The notes below the pieces were generated by a model. It made no database searches, was not told the origin of the DNA, and saw only the letters and a list, made by a program, of their open reading frames with translations. A DNA stretch of 64,000 nucleotides from Catellatospora bangladeshensis (GTDB lineage: Bacteria; Actinomycetota; Actinomycetes; Mycobacteriales; Micromonosporaceae), in contig NZ_BONF01000007.1 of the NCBI RefSeq assembly GCF_016862575.1, forward strand, positions 1 through 64,000, written 5' to 3'. Of this stretch, positions 1 through 9,398 are shown one piece after another; within the stretch, counting starts at the first letter, position 1; every line of letters begins with the position of its first letter. The position numbers were made by a program, and so were the translations under genes.

Positions 1-1354
1 CGGGGGCCACGCGGGCGTCGAAGACGCTGGGGACGATGACGCTCGGGTTGAGTTTCTCCTCGCCGACGACGTCGGCGATGGCCATGGCGGCGGCCAGCGC
101 CATCTCCTCGGTGAACTCGCGGGCCTGGGCGTCGAGCATGCCGCGGAAGACGCCGGGGAAGGCGAGCACGTTGTTGATCTGGTTGGGCTGGTCGGAGCGG
201 CCGGTGGCGACGACGGCGGCGTGCTTGCGGGCCTCGCGGGGGTCGACCTCGGGGTCGGGGTTGGCGAGGGCGAACACGATGGCGTTGGGGGCCATGCGGG
301 CGATGTCGTCGCCGGTGAGCAGGTTGGGGGCGCTGACGCCGATGAAGACGTCGGCGCCGGCGATCGCGCCGGGCAGGTCGCCGGAGTAGTTGTCCTTGTT
401 CGTGTGCTCGACCAGCCACTGCCAGTTCGGGCCGAGGTTGGCCATGTCGCGGTGCAGGGCGCCGCGGCGGTCGTACGCGATGACGTCGCCGACGCCCTGG
501 CGCAGCAGCAGCTTCATGATCGCGGTCCCGGCGGCGCCGGCGCCGGAGACGACGACCTTGACCTCGCTGAGCTTCTTGCCGACCACGCGCAGCGCGTTGG
601 TCAGCGCGGCGAGCACGCAGATGGCGGTGCCGTGCTGGTCGTCGTGGAAGACGGGGATGTCGAGCAGCTCGCGCAGCCGGGCCTCGATCTCGAAGCAGCG
701 CGGGGCGGCGATGTCCTCCAGGTTGATGCCGCCGTACACGGGGGCGATCGCCTTGACGATGTTGATGATCTCCTCGGTGTCCTGGGTGTCGAGGCAGACC
801 GGCCAGGCGTCGACGCCGCCGAAGCGCTTGAACAGGGCGGCCTTGCCCTCCATGACCGGCAGTGCGGCGGCGGGGCCGAGGTTGCCCAGGCCGAGCACGG
901 CGGAGCCGTCGGTGACGACCGCGACGGTGTTGCGCTTGATGGTCAGGCGGCGGGCGTCGTCGGGGTTGTCGGCGATGGCCTGGCAGACCCGGGCCACGCC
1001 GGGGGTGTACGCCCGGGACAGCTCGTCACGCGTCTTCAGGTTGACCTTGGAGGTGACCTCGATCTTGCCGCCGAGGTGGAGCAGGAAGGTGCGGTCGGAG
1101 ACCTTGCGGACCTCGACGCCGTCCATCGCCTCCAGCGCCTTGACGACCTGGTCGGCGTGCGCGCTGTCGGCGGTGTCGCAGGTGACGTCGGCGACCACGC
1201 GCAGGTGGTCGGAGTCGACGACGTCGACGGCGGTGACGATGGCGCCCGCCTCACCGACGGCCATGGTGAGCCGGCCGATCGCCGAGGAGTCGGCGATGAC
1301 CGCCACACGTACGGTGATGGAGTATCCGGCGCTGGGCAGGCGGGTAGTGGGCAC
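1..1354 (-). CDS. NAD(P)-dependent malic enzyme with N-terminal ACT domain (3' end cut by window)
   Basis: Oxidatively decarboxylates malate to pyruvate in the cytoplasm. About 451 residues are visible and the C-terminus lies beyond base 1. Residues 1-80 form an ACT-like regulatory fold ([17 protein letters not shown]). The malic N-domain follows ([43 protein letters not shown]), then a Rossmann segment ([12 protein letters not shown]) and [12 protein letters not shown]-fused malic enzymes are common in Gram-positives, and the ACT domain presumably binds a small-molecule effector. The GTG start at 1354 is chosen because AAAGG lies 8 nt upstream and the protein then starts just ahead of the ACT fold. 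It is divergent from hflX across a 199-bp gap. Confidence 0.9.
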   Translation of the reverse strand, partial: MPTTRLPSAGYSITVRVAVIADSSAIGRLTMAVGEAGAIVTAVDVVDSDHLRVVADVTCDTADSAHADQVVKALEAMDGVEVRKVSDRTFLLHLGGKIEVTSKVNLKTRDELSRAYTPGVARVCQAIADNPDDARRLTIKRNTVAVVTDGSAVLGLGNLGPAAALPVMEGKAALFKRFGGVDAWPVCLDTQDTEEIINIVKAIAPVYGGINLEDIAAPRCFEIEARLRELLDIPVFHDDQHGTAICVLAALTNALRVVGKKLSEVKVVVSGAGAAGTAIMKLLLRQGVGDVIAYDRRGALHRDMANLGPNWQWLVEHTNKDNYSGDLPGAIAGADVFIGVSAPNLLTGDDIARMAPNAIVFALANPDPEVDPREARKHAAVVATGRSDQPNQINNVLAFPGVFRGMLDAQAREFTEEMALAAAMAIADVVGEEKLNPSVIVPSVFDARVAP

Positions 1355-1418
1355 GATGTCGCCTTTCGTGAGTTCAGTCGAGTTTCATTTTCCCACCACG
1401 TGGGCACTAGGGCTCAAT

Positions 1419-1496
1419 CGCCTGCTGAACCGCCGGGTAACCCCGGCGGTCGCGTCCGGTGTACCGGGACGCGGAAGCAATGCAGGTGCGCAGGCG
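1419..1496 (+). other. Predicted three-way-junction RNA leader upstream of hflX
   Basis: The gap between malic enzyme and hflX can fold as a closed multibranch element. A 7-bp closing stem pairs CGCCTGC (1419-1425) with GCAGGCG (1490-1496). It encloses a 9-bp hairpin (1429-1437 with 1442-1450, loop TAAC) and a second hairpin (1452-1459 with 1464-1472, one bulged G). The element ends about 45 nt before the hflX ribosome binding site. A possible -10 (TAGGGC, 1408) lies just before it. I cannot match it to a known riboswitch class. In very GC-rich DNA, hairpins arise by chance, so only the nested arrangement is notable. Confidence 0.4.
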
Positions 1497-1553
1497 TTAC
1501 ATCCGTGCCAACCTTGAAGCCGTCAGATCTTCGAGTAAGACGGAGGAGCAGAT

Positions 1554-2990
1554 TTGCCTACTTTCCCGGACACCCTGGTGGCCGACGAGACCACCGGTGA
1601 CCTCGAGCTCGCGGAGCGCAATTCGCTGCGCCGCGTGGCCGGGCTCTCGACCGAGCTCACCGACGTCACCGAGGTCGAGTACCGGCAGCTGCGGCTGGAG
1701 CGGGTGGTGCTGGTGGGCGTCTGGACCTCCGGCACCGTCGTGGACGCGGAGAACTCCCTGACGGAGCTCGCCGCGCTCGCGGAGACCGCGGGCTCGCAGG
1801 TGCTGGAGGGCCTTATTCAGCGGCGCAGCCAGCCGGACGCGGCCACCTTCATCGGCCGCGGCAAGGTCGACGAGCTGCGCGCCGCCGTGGAGTCGACCGG
1901 CGCGGACACCGTGATCTGCGACGGCGAGCTCTCCCCGAGCCAGCTGCGCAACCTGGAGGAGCGGATCAAGGTCAAGGTGGTCGACCGGACCGCCCTGATC
2001 CTGGACATCTTCGCCCAGCACGCCAAGAGCAAGGAGGGCAAGGCCCAGGTCGAGCTGGCTCAGCTGCAGTACCTGGTGCCCCGCCTGCGTGGTTGGGGTG
2101 AGGCGCTGTCCCGGCAGACCGGTGGTTCCGGTCGCGGTGGCGGCGCGGGCGGCGGCGTGGGTCTGCGCGGTCCCGGTGAGACGAAGCTGGAGACCGACCG
2201 CCGGCGCATCCGCACCCGGATCGCCAAGCTCAAGCGCGAGATCAACGGTATGCGGGTCATCCGCGACACCAAGCGCTCGGCGCGGCGGGCCAACACGGTC
2301 CCGTCGGTGGCGATCGCCGGCTACACCAACGCGGGCAAGTCAAGCCTGCTCAACCGGCTCACCGGCGCCGGGGTGCTGGTCGAGGACGCGCTGTTCGCGA
2401 CCCTGGACACGGCGACCCGCCGGACCGCGGCGCGCGACGGCCGGGTGTACACCCTGTCCGACACGGTGGGCTTCGTGCGGCACCTGCCGCACCAGCTGGT
2501 GGAGGCGTTCCGCTCCACGCTGGAGGAGGTCGCCGACGCGGACCTGGTGGTGCACGTGGTCGACGGGGCCCACCCGGACCCCGAGGAGCAGGTGCGCGCG
2601 GTACGCGAGGTGCTGGCCGAGGTCGGCGCCGACCGGCTGCCCGAGCTGCTCGTGGTCAACAAGGCCGACGCGGCGCCGCAGGAGACCCTGCTGCGGCTCA
2701 AGCGCGAGTGGCCGGACGCCGTCTTCGTGTCGGCCCACACCGGGCAGGGCATCGAGGAGCTGCGCGAGGTCATCGAGGACAAGCTGCCGGTCCCGGCGGT
2801 CGAGGTGCTCGCGTGCGTGCCGTACGACCGGGGCGACCTGGTGGCCAAGGTCCACCGAAGGGGTGAGGTGCTGGCGTCGGGACACACCGTCGCCGGAACG
2901 CAGCTCCGTGCGCGTGTCGACCGCGAACTGGCCGCTGAGCTGGGAACATTTACGATTACGGAAAGTGACTGGGTAGCCGACCCATCGTGA
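1554..2990 (+). CDS. hflX: GTPase HflX, ribosome-splitting/rescue factor
   Basis: Translation-associated GTPase that binds the 50S subunit and splits stalled or stressed 70S ribosomes. It has 478 residues. The N-terminal HflX domain includes SGTVVDAENSLTELAALAET and DAATFIGRGKVDEL, followed by a helical linker with a Gly-rich stretch (SGRGGGAGGGVGLRGPGE). The G domain has G1 GYTNAGKS (residues 256-263), G3 DTVGFVRHLP and G4 NKAD. The start is TTG, with GGAGGA at 1542-1547, and gives the usual N-terminus. It is a single gene read away from the malic enzyme and preceded by a structured leader. In mycobacteria hflX is antibiotic-inducible through WhiB7. Whether that holds here is unknown. Confidence 0.96.
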   Translation: MPTFPDTLVADETTGDLELAERNSLRRVAGLSTELTDVTEVEYRQLRLERVVLVGVWTSGTVVDAENSLTELAALAETAGSQVLEGLIQRRSQPDAATFIGRGKVDELRAAVESTGADTVICDGELSPSQLRNLEERIKVKVVDRTALILDIFAQHAKSKEGKAQVELAQLQYLVPRLRGWGEALSRQTGGSGRGGGAGGGVGLRGPGETKLETDRRRIRTRIAKLKREINGMRVIRDTKRSARRANTVPSVAIAGYTNAGKSSLLNRLTGAGVLVEDALFATLDTATRRTAARDGRVYTLSDTVGFVRHLPHQLVEAFRSTLEEVADADLVVHVVDGAHPDPEEQVRAVREVLAEVGADRLPELLVVNKADAAPQETLLRLKREWPDAVFVSAHTGQGIEELREVIEDKLPVPAVEVLACVPYDRGDLVAKVHRRGEVLASGHTVAGTQLRARVDRELAAELGTFTITESDWVADPS

Positions 2991-3029
2991 CTTATTAATC
3001 GGGTTACACAAGACCGTGCCCGGTCGTGG

Positions 3030-3035
3030 CAAACT
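3030..3035 (+). promoter_or_regulatory. Putative -10 box of a leaderless promoter (CAAACT)
   Basis: CAAACT lies 6 nt before the ATG at 3042 and no Shine-Dalgarno sequence is present. This fits the leaderless layout of other genes here, although the first base departs from TANNNT. Confidence 0.35.
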
Positions 3036-3041
3036 GTCCGG

Positions 3042-4631
3042 ATGCGGTTAACGGGATTCCTGGTGAAGGCAGGTTCGGCCGTCGCCACGGTCGGCCTCGG
3101 AGTCGGGCTGGTCAGCGCCCCGGTGGGCGCAGCGCCCAGCCCGGCTCCCTCCGGCGCAGCGGGGGAGAAGGCCGTGCCGGGCACGAAGGTGTGCACCATC
3201 ACCGACCCGCGTCTCACCGAACTCTCCGGCATGGTGGCCGTGCAGGGCGGCTTCTATGTGATCAACGACGGCAACGACGATGCCAGTCGCGAGAAGATCT
3301 TCAAGCTCACCGACAAGTGCAAGGTCTCGCAGACCAGCTACGCCTACCCCGATCCCGGCGCGGCGGACCCCGAGGATCTGGCGCTGGACCCCGACGGCAA
3401 GACGATCTGGATCGCCGACACCGGCGATTCGAAGATCACGCAGGACTTCACGGTCGAGCACACCCGCGCCCGCATCGCGCTGTGGAAGCTCTCCGGCGGC
3501 AAGGTGACCGGGCCCTTCCGGATGAGCTACCCGGCGAAGAAGTTCGACTCCGAGGCGCTGATCATGACGGCCAAGGGCCCGATCATCGTCACCAAGGACT
3601 GGGACTTCGCCGCCGCCGAGGGCAAGACCTACCTGTTCGCGCCGACCACCTGGCCGATCACCGCGAAGAACGAGACCGCCGTGCCGATGAAGGAAGTCGG
3701 CTCGATCAAGCTGCTGCGCACCGACACCGTCAACCCGTTCAGCAGCCTCGGCCGCCGCCAGGTGACCGGTGCGGCGCAGAACGCCGACGGCAGCAAGGTC
3801 GTGCTGCGCACCTATGCCGACGCCTACGAGTGGGATGTCAAGGACGGCGACATCGTCGGCGCGCTGACCAAGAACGAGCCCCGGGTCACGCACCTGCCCG
3901 AGGAGCCGATGGGCGAGGCGATCACGTACTCGGCCGACGGCGACAGGTTCTTCACCGTCTCGGAGACGCAGCAGACCAAGACGCCGAACACCCCCGCGCA
4001 GGAAGCGGTGATTCTCGGCTACACCCCGTCCACCAAGGATTTCACCGAGGCGGCCCCGGCTGACGGCCCGGCGAAGAAGTCCGAGAAGGCGTGGTACCTG
4101 TCGCTGTTCAGCACCATCGACCAGCTCTACATCGCACTGGCCGGCGTCGGCGTGTTCGGCGTGCTGCTGGTCGTGCTCGGCGTGGTCGGCGTGCTGAAGT
4201 CGCGCAAGCGGCGCGGCCGCAAGGGCGGCGACGAGGACGACCTGGTGCCCGCCGACAACTCGGCGACCACGCTGCTCGCCCCGGTGGGCGCGGGCGTGGG
4301 CGGCGGCTACCAGTCCGGCTACTACGCCGACCCGGGCGGCTACGACCAGGGCTACGGCCAGCAAGGCGGGTACGGCCAGCCGCAGGGCTACCCGCAGGCG
4401 GGCGGCTACGACCAGGGTTACGGGCAGCAGGGCGGTTACGACCCCGGCTACGGCCAGCAGCAGGGCTACCCGCAGGCCGGCGGCGGCTACGACCCCGGCT
4501 ACGGCGGCCAGCAGGGCTACGGGCAGCAGGGCGGCCAGTACGGCGGCGGCTACCAGCAGTACCAGGCCGAGCCGGCGTACTACGACGGCGGTTACCAGAA
4601 CCAGCCGGGCTACGACCCGTACCAGCGCTGA
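3042..4631 (+). CDS. Secreted/membrane-anchored protein with beta-propeller-like domain and Tyr/Gly/Gln-rich tail
   Basis: Function unknown. The 529-residue protein starts with a signal peptide ([20 protein letters not shown], cleavage near APVGAAP). An extracytoplasmic domain of about 320 residues has repeated phrases such as [19 protein letters not shown] and [20 protein letters not shown], typical of propeller/esterase-like folds. One membrane helix follows (about 356-380), then a stop-transfer cluster [11 protein letters not shown]. The last ~110 residues are a low-complexity cytoplasmic tail rich in Tyr, Gly, Gln and Pro, with repeats of the type [10 protein letters not shown]. It stands alone between hflX and a terminator facing lexA. 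The predicted topology puts the tail inside the cell. Confidence 0.75.
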   Translation: MRLTGFLVKAGSAVATVGLGVGLVSAPVGAAPSPAPSGAAGEKAVPGTKVCTITDPRLTELSGMVAVQGGFYVINDGNDDASREKIFKLTDKCKVSQTSYAYPDPGAADPEDLALDPDGKTIWIADTGDSKITQDFTVEHTRARIALWKLSGGKVTGPFRMSYPAKKFDSEALIMTAKGPIIVTKDWDFAAAEGKTYLFAPTTWPITAKNETAVPMKEVGSIKLLRTDTVNPFSSLGRRQVTGAAQNADGSKVVLRTYADAYEWDVKDGDIVGALTKNEPRVTHLPEEPMGEAITYSADGDRFFTVSETQQTKTPNTPAQEAVILGYTPSTKDFTEAAPADGPAKKSEKAWYLSLFSTIDQLYIALAGVGVFGVLLVVLGVVGVLKSRKRRGRKGGDEDDLVPADNSATTLLAPVGAGVGGGYQSGYYADPGGYDQGYGQQGGYGQPQGYPQAGGYDQGYGQQGGYDPGYGQQQGYPQAGGGYDPGYGGQQGYGQQGGQYGGGYQQYQAEPAYYDGGYQNQPGYDPYQR

Positions 4632-4643
4632 TCTTTGAAAAAG

Positions 4644-4677
4644 AAGCGGCCCGTCCCCGGAAGGGGGCGGGCCGCTT
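4644..4677. terminator. Bidirectional intrinsic terminator
   Basis: A long GC stem (AGCGGCCCG paired with CGGGCCGCT, extended by CCCC/GGGG) is flanked by an A-run before and a T-run after. It sits between the convergent membrane-protein gene and lexA, so it can serve both. Confidence 0.8.
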
Positions 4678-4693
4678 TGCTGCTGTCGTGGGG

Positions 4694-5431
4694 TCAGACC
4701 CGGCGCATCACGAAGACGACCTTGCCGAGGATGACCGCCGCGTCGCCGGGGATCGGGTCGTAGGCGGGGTTGCGCGGCATCAGCTGCACGTGGCCGTCGC
4801 GCAGGCGGTAGACCTTGACGGTGGCCTCGCCGTCGATCATCGCGGCCACGATGTCGCCGTTCTCCGCGGTGGGCTGCTGGCGGACCACCACCCAGTCGCC
4901 GTCGCAGATCGCGGCCTCGATCATCGAGTCGCCCTTGACCTGGAGCGAGAACAGCGTGCCCTGACCGACCAGCTCGCGCGGCAGCGGCAGCACCTCCTCG
5001 ATCGACTCCTCGGCGAGGATCGGGCCACCGGCCGCGATGCGGCCCAGCAGCGGCACGTAGACCGGGGTGGGCCGGGCGGCGAGCGCCGCCTCCTCGTCGG
5101 GATCGGCCGCGGTGCGCACGTCCACCGCGCGCGGGCGCGACGGGTCACGGCGCAGGAAACCCTTGCGCTCCAGCTCCTTGAGCTGGTAGGCGACCGAGGA
5201 CGGGGAGACCAGGCCGACCGCCTCGCCGATCTCGCGCACGGTGGGCGGGTAGCCGTGCTGCTCCACCCAGTCGCGGATGACGGCGAGGATGCGCTTCTGC
5301 CGGCTGCTCAGGTCGGCGGTCTGCAGGTCCGCAGGGGAGGCGCTGGTCGCGGCGACCGCGCGCAGAGGCCCCGCGCCGGCGGGCGCGGCCGGCGGCCGAC
5401 CGGGCCGGGACGCTCGCTCTGTGGGGGACAT
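4694..5431 (-). CDS. lexA: SOS repressor LexA
   Basis: Transcriptional repressor of the DNA-damage response that self-cleaves with RecA filaments. It has 245 residues. The N-terminal winged helix spans about 40-100 ([32 protein letters not shown]). The cleavage bond is Ala134-Gly135 in RIAAGG. The catalytic dyad is Ser169 (KGDSM) and Lys206 (ATVKVYR). The ATG at 5431 was chosen because GGAGGT lies about 5 nt upstream. A longer frame to 5482 has no such support. The first 40 residues are a Pro/Ala-rich extension of the kind seen in actinobacteria. A candidate self-operator lies upstream at 5504-5519. Confidence 0.97.
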   Translation of the reverse strand: MSPTERASRPGRPPAAPAGAGPLRAVAATSASPADLQTADLSSRQKRILAVIRDWVEQHGYPPTVREIGEAVGLVSPSSVAYQLKELERKGFLRRDPSRPRAVDVRTAADPDEEAALAARPTPVYVPLLGRIAAGGPILAEESIEEVLPLPRELVGQGTLFSLQVKGDSMIEAAICDGDWVVVRQQPTAENGDIVAAMIDGEATVKVYRLRDGHVQLMPRNPAYDPIPGDAAVILGKVVFVMRRV

Positions 5432-5503
5432 GTCGGACCTCCGGTGGATAGTGACAGTGGCGGCGACTCTTACCGGACACACTAATGCGACATGATGTCA
5501 GTT

Positions 5504-5519
5504 TCAAACATCTGTACGA
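5504..5519 (-). promoter_or_regulatory. Candidate LexA (SOS) box
   Basis: TCAAACATCTGTACGA agrees at 11 of 16 positions with the mycobacterial lexA box as I remember it (TCGAACACATGTTTGA). It lies 73 bp upstream of the lexA start, consistent with autoregulation. The match is imperfect. Confidence 0.5.
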
Positions 5520-5637
5520 CTCTGTCGATGGTGTCACGCATGTTTCACGTGTGGGTGACGGTACGTGTTGTTGTCCGCGACACGCCACAAGCAAGCGCGT
5601 TTCAACTTGCCTCCGGGGCGTCGGGGGCATAGTTTCA

Positions 5638-5684
5638 ACACCACATCTTGTGGTGGCTTCGAGCCGACCGCCCATAGATTGGGG
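5638..5684 (+). promoter_or_regulatory. Tandem NrdR boxes overlapping the nrdR promoter
   Basis: Two 16-bp palindrome-like sites occur here. ACACCACATCTTGTGG is at 5638-5653 and CGCCCATAGATTGGGG at 5669-5684. Their starts are 31 bp apart, about three helical turns, which is the known spacing of paired NrdR boxes. The second site contains TAGATT, a plausible -10, so NrdR bound here would block the promoter of nrdR-nrdJ. Confidence 0.6.
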
Positions 5685-5830
5685 TAAGAACCCCAACTGG
5701 CGGTATGGCCGATGCCCCGCACCCGCACCCACCCCCGGGCGGCCGCGACGCGGCGGACGCCGGCGGTGCCGTGCCCGGAGTGCGGGGTCCCCGCCGCCCG
5801 GGAGCGACGACGACGTGGGAGGTGACAGCG

Positions 5831-6364
5831 ATGCGATGCCCGTACTGCCGGCACCCGGACTCCCGCGTGGTGGACTCCCGCGAGGCCGAGGACGGCCAGA
5901 TCATCCGCCGGCGCCGGCACTGCCCCGAATGCGGCAAGCGGTTCACCACGGTCGAGGAATCGGTGCTGGCCGTGGTCAAGCGCAGCGGGGTGACCGAGCC
6001 GTTCAGCCGGTCGAAGATCATGAACGGGGTGCGCAAGGCCTGCCAGGGGCGGCCGGTGGACGACGACTCCATCGCGCTGCTGGCCCAGCGGGTCGAGGAG
6101 GCGGTCCGCGCGCGGGGAGCGGCGGAGGTGCCCAGTCAGGAGGTCGGGCTGGCCATCCTCGGGCCGCTGCGCGAATTGGACGAGGTGGCCTACCTGCGCT
6201 TCGCCTCGGTGTACCAGGACTTCCAGTCCGCCGACGACTTCATCCGGGAGATCGAGGCGCTGCGCGCGGCGGCCAAAAAAGATTCCGCGGGGACGGTTGA
6301 AGACTGCGCCGATGGGCAAGAGGCGGCGGACGAGACCGCGAAAGCCGGTCAGCACGCGGGCTGA
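5831..6364 (+). CDS. nrdR: Transcriptional repressor NrdR
   Basis: ATP/dATP-sensing repressor of ribonucleotide reductase genes. It has 177 residues. The N-terminal zinc ribbon has CPYC and CPEC pairs ([32 protein letters not shown]). An ATP-cone follows ([20 protein letters not shown]). The ATG at 5831 is preceded by GGGAGGTGACA and gives the canonical MRCPYC start. The frame is open further upstream to 5705, but that stretch is low-complexity and precedes the ribosome binding site. nrdJ follows 63 bp downstream on the same strand, the usual nrdR-nrdJ pair, and two NrdR boxes lie upstream. Confidence 0.97.
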   Translation: MRCPYCRHPDSRVVDSREAEDGQIIRRRRHCPECGKRFTTVEESVLAVVKRSGVTEPFSRSKIMNGVRKACQGRPVDDDSIALLAQRVEEAVRARGAAEVPSQEVGLAILGPLRELDEVAYLRFASVYQDFQSADDFIREIEALRAAAKKDSAGTVEDCADGQEAADETAKAGQHAG

Positions 6365-6427
6365 GGCCCGCCATCAAGACGTTGTGTTGAGTTGTTGAGT
6401 AGTTAGAGAACCTTGAGGGGGCTGACG

Positions 6428-9247
6428 ATGGGGGAGAACGCCACGGCGAGCGCGAAGCGCACGCGGGCGAACGCCGGAGGTCTGAAGATCGAGCGGGTGT
6501 GGACGAAGGACGGCGTCCACCCGTACGACGAGATCACCTGGGAGCGCCGGGACGTCGTCATGACGAACTGGCGCGACGGCTCGATCAACTTCGAGCAGCG
6601 CGGGGTCGAGTTCCCCGAGTTCTGGAGCGTCAACGCGACCAACATCGTGACGACGAAGTACTTCCGGGGCGCGGTCGGCACCCCCGAGCGTGAGTGGAGC
6701 CTCAAGCAGCTCGTGGACCGGGTCGTGAAGACCTACCGGGCCGCCGGTGAGAAGTACGGCTACTTCGCCACCCCGGCCGACGCCGACGTGTTCGAGCACG
6801 AGCTGACCTGGATGCTGGTGCACCAGGTGTTCAGCTTCAACTCCCCGGTCTGGTTCAACGTGGGCACGCCGAGCCCGCAGCAGGTCAGTGCCTGTTTCAT
6901 CCTGTCCGTGGACGACTCGGTCGACTCCATCATGGACTGGTACAAGGAGGAGGGCCTGATCTTCAAGGGCGGCTCCGGCTCCGGCGTGAACCTGTCCCGC
7001 ATCCGCGCCAGCCGCGAGCTGCTCTCCTCCGGCGGCACCGCCTCCGGCCCGGTCAGCTTCATGCGCGGCGCCGACGCGTCGGCCGGCACCATCAAGTCCG
7101 GCGGCGCCACCCGGCGCGCGGCGAAGATGGTCATCCTCGACGTGGACCACCCGGACATCGAGGAGTTCATCGCGACCAAGGCGCGCGAGGAGGACAAGAT
7201 CCGCGCGCTGCGCGACGCGGGCTTCGACATGGACCTGGGCGGCCGCGACATCGTCAGCGTGCAGTACCAGAACGCCAACAACTCGGTGCGCGTGTCCGAC
7301 CAGTTCATGGACGCCGTCGAGAACGGCAAGCCGTTCGAGCTGCTGGGCCGCCTCGACGGCCGGGTCATCGACACCGTCGACGCCAAGGACCTGTTCCGCA
7401 AGCTGGCGCAGGCCGCGTGGGAGTGCGCCGACCCGGGCATCCAGTACGACGACACCATCAACGACTGGCACACCTGCTCCGAGACCGGCCGCATCACCGC
7501 GAGCAACCCCTGCTCGGAGTACCTGCACCTGGACGACACCTCGTGCAACCTGGCCTCGCTGAACCTGATGAAGTTCCTCGGCGACGACGGCTCGTTCGAC
7601 ATCGCCCGCTTCGTCAAGTCGGTCGAGTTCGTGATCACCGCGATGGACATCTCCATCTCGTTCGCGGACTTCCCGACCCAGAAGATCACCGAGAACACCC
7701 GCGCCTACCGCCAGCTCGGCATCGGCTACGCCAACCTGGGCGCGCTGCTGATGGCGTCGGGCCTGCCCTACGACTCCGAGGCCGGCCGTCAGCTGTCCGC
7801 CGCGATCACCGCGCTGATGACCGGCGCCGCCTACCGCCGCTCGGCCGAGCTGGCCGGCGTCGTCGGCGCGTACGACGGCTACGCCCGCAACGCCACCCCG
7901 CACCAGCGGGTCATGCGCAAGCACGCCGAGGCCGCCGACGCGCTCAAGCCGCAGGGCCCGGTCGCCACGCTGGTCGCCAAGGAGGCGCAGAAGCAGTGGA
8001 AGGCCGGCAACGCCCTCGGTGAGAAGCAGGGCTGGCGCAACTCGCAGGCCAGCGTGCTCGCGCCCACCGGCACCATCGGCTTCATGATGGACTGCGACAC
8101 CACCGGCGTGGAGCCGGACCTGGCGCTGGTCAAGTTCAAGAAGCTGGTCGGCGGCGGCTCGATGCAGATCGTCAACCAGACCGTGCCGCGCGCCCTGCGC
8201 AACCTGGGCTACCAGGAGGAGCAGGTCGAGGCGATCACGGAGTTCATCGGCGAGAACGGCCACGTGGTCGACGCCCCCGGCCTCAAGCCGGAGCACTACG
8301 CGGTGTTCGACTGCGCCATGGGTGAGCGCGCCATCGCCCCCATGGGGCACGTGCTGATGATGGCCGCGGTGCAGCCGTTCATCTCCGGCGCGATCAGCAA
8401 GACCGTCAACATGCCGGAGACGGCGACGGTCGAAGAGGTCGAGCAGATGTACTTCGACGGCTGGCGGCTCGGCCTCAAGGCCCTGGCGATCTACCGCGAC
8501 AACTGCAAGGTCGGCCAGCCGCTGTCGGTCGCCAAGAAGGAGGCCCCGGCCGCCCCCGCCGCCGCGGTCGCCCCCGTCTCGGCACCGGTCGTGGAGAAGG
8601 TCATCGAGTACCGGCCGGTCCGCAAGCGGCTGCCGAAGAAGCGCCCGTCGCAGACGGTGTCGTTCACCGTCGGCGAGGCCGAGGGTTACCTGACCGCGTC
8701 GTCCTACCCGGACGACGGCCTCGGTGAGGTCTTCCTGAAGCTCGGCAAGCAGGGCTCGACCCTGGCCGGGGTCATGGACGCGTTCTCGATCGCGGTCTCG
8801 GTCGCGCTGCAGTACGGCGTGCCGCTGCAGACGTACGTCGAGAAGTTCATGAACATGAAGTTCGAGCCGGCCGGTATGACCGACGACCCGGACATCCGCC
8901 TGTCGAACTCGGTGATGGACTACATCTTCCGCCGGCTGGCGCTGGACTTCCTGCCCTACGAGCAGCGGGCCGAGCTGGGCGTCTTCACGGCCGCCGAGCG
9001 CGCCGCGCGGCTGCGGGCCGAGGAGGAGGGCGTCGAGTACATCCCGCCGGCGCCCGCGCCGGTGAGCGCCGACGCGCCGGCCGCGCCGGTGCCCGCCGCG
9101 CGGATCGGCTCCTCCACCGAGGTGCTGGAGTCCATCACGGGCCGCGTGTCGGACGCGCCGCTCTGCTACACCTGCGGCACCAAGATGCGCCCCGCCGGCA
9201 GCTGCTACGTCTGCGAGGGCTGCGGCTCCACCAGCGGCTGCAGCTGA
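6428..9247 (+). CDS. nrdJ: Vitamin B12-dependent (class II) ribonucleoside-diphosphate reductase
   Basis: Reduces ribonucleotides to deoxyribonucleotides using adenosylcobalamin, so it works with or without oxygen. It has 939 residues. Visible motifs include FNSPVWFNVG, QVSACFILSVDDS, the NPCSEY loop bearing the radical cysteine, and PTGTIGFMMDCDTTG. An Ala/Pro linker precedes the C-terminal domain. The C-terminal zinc-ribbon-like tail (CYTCGTKMRPAG, CEGCG) carries the cysteines that re-reduce the active site. The ATG at 6428 is used because GAGGGG precedes it. An upstream TTG at 6413 lacks such support. I saw no B12 riboswitch upstream, and the NrdR boxes ahead of nrdR are the likely control. 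Confidence 0.97.
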   Translation: MGENATASAKRTRANAGGLKIERVWTKDGVHPYDEITWERRDVVMTNWRDGSINFEQRGVEFPEFWSVNATNIVTTKYFRGAVGTPEREWSLKQLVDRVVKTYRAAGEKYGYFATPADADVFEHELTWMLVHQVFSFNSPVWFNVGTPSPQQVSACFILSVDDSVDSIMDWYKEEGLIFKGGSGSGVNLSRIRASRELLSSGGTASGPVSFMRGADASAGTIKSGGATRRAAKMVILDVDHPDIEEFIATKAREEDKIRALRDAGFDMDLGGRDIVSVQYQNANNSVRVSDQFMDAVENGKPFELLGRLDGRVIDTVDAKDLFRKLAQAAWECADPGIQYDDTINDWHTCSETGRITASNPCSEYLHLDDTSCNLASLNLMKFLGDDGSFDIARFVKSVEFVITAMDISISFADFPTQKITENTRAYRQLGIGYANLGALLMASGLPYDSEAGRQLSAAITALMTGAAYRRSAELAGVVGAYDGYARNATPHQRVMRKHAEAADALKPQGPVATLVAKEAQKQWKAGNALGEKQGWRNSQASVLAPTGTIGFMMDCDTTGVEPDLALVKFKKLVGGGSMQIVNQTVPRALRNLGYQEEQVEAITEFIGENGHVVDAPGLKPEHYAVFDCAMGERAIAPMGHVLMMAAVQPFISGAISKTVNMPETATVEEVEQMYFDGWRLGLKALAIYRDNCKVGQPLSVAKKEAPAAPAAAVAPVSAPVVEKVIEYRPVRKRLPKKRPSQTVSFTVGEAEGYLTASSYPDDGLGEVFLKLGKQGSTLAGVMDAFSIAVSVALQYGVPLQTYVEKFMNMKFEPAGMTDDPDIRLSNSVMDYIFRRLALDFLPYEQRAELGVFTAAERAARLRAEEEGVEYIPPAPAPVSADAPAAPVPAARIGSSTEVLESITGRVSDAPLCYTCGTKMRPAGSCYVCEGCGSTSGCS

Positions 9248-9260
9248 CCCGCATCCCGTC

Positions 9261-9292
9261 AGGGGGTCGGACCTTCCGGTCCGGCCCCCTTT
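9261..9292 (+). terminator. Intrinsic terminator after nrdJ
   Basis: AGGGGGTCGGACC pairs with GGTCCGGCCCCCT across a TTCC loop, followed by TTT. It lies 14 bp after the nrdJ stop. Confidence 0.85.
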
Positions 9293-9329
9293 CGCGTACC
9301 CCCGGGTGGGCGTGAACGCCCCGGCGGCT

Positions 9330-9389
9330 GCAGTTTCGGGGAGACTGCGGGAAAGCGGGCCGTCTTAGCGGCACTTTCCCCGAAACTGC
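9330..9389. repeat. 60-bp dispersed palindromic repeat, copy 1 of 2
   Basis: Begins GCAGTTTCGGGG and ends CCCCGAAACTGC, a near-perfect inverted repeat. A second 60-bp copy lies at 41354-41413 with the same ends and a diverged centre. It occupies the gap between the convergent nrdJ and hydrolase genes, after the nrdJ terminator. Confidence 0.75.
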
Positions 9390-9398
9390 GGGCGGCGG

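Noticed and set aside
1408-1496. Possible cyclic di-AMP riboswitch upstream of hflX
   Set aside because: The fold and a GCTGAACCG-like stretch are suggestive, but the conserved GGGGTGAATC-like core is absent. It is kept only as an unassigned structured leader.
6365-6427. B12 riboswitch before nrdJ
   Set aside because: The 63-bp gap is too short and shows no cobalamin-riboswitch core. Only a GTTGAG-type repeat is present.
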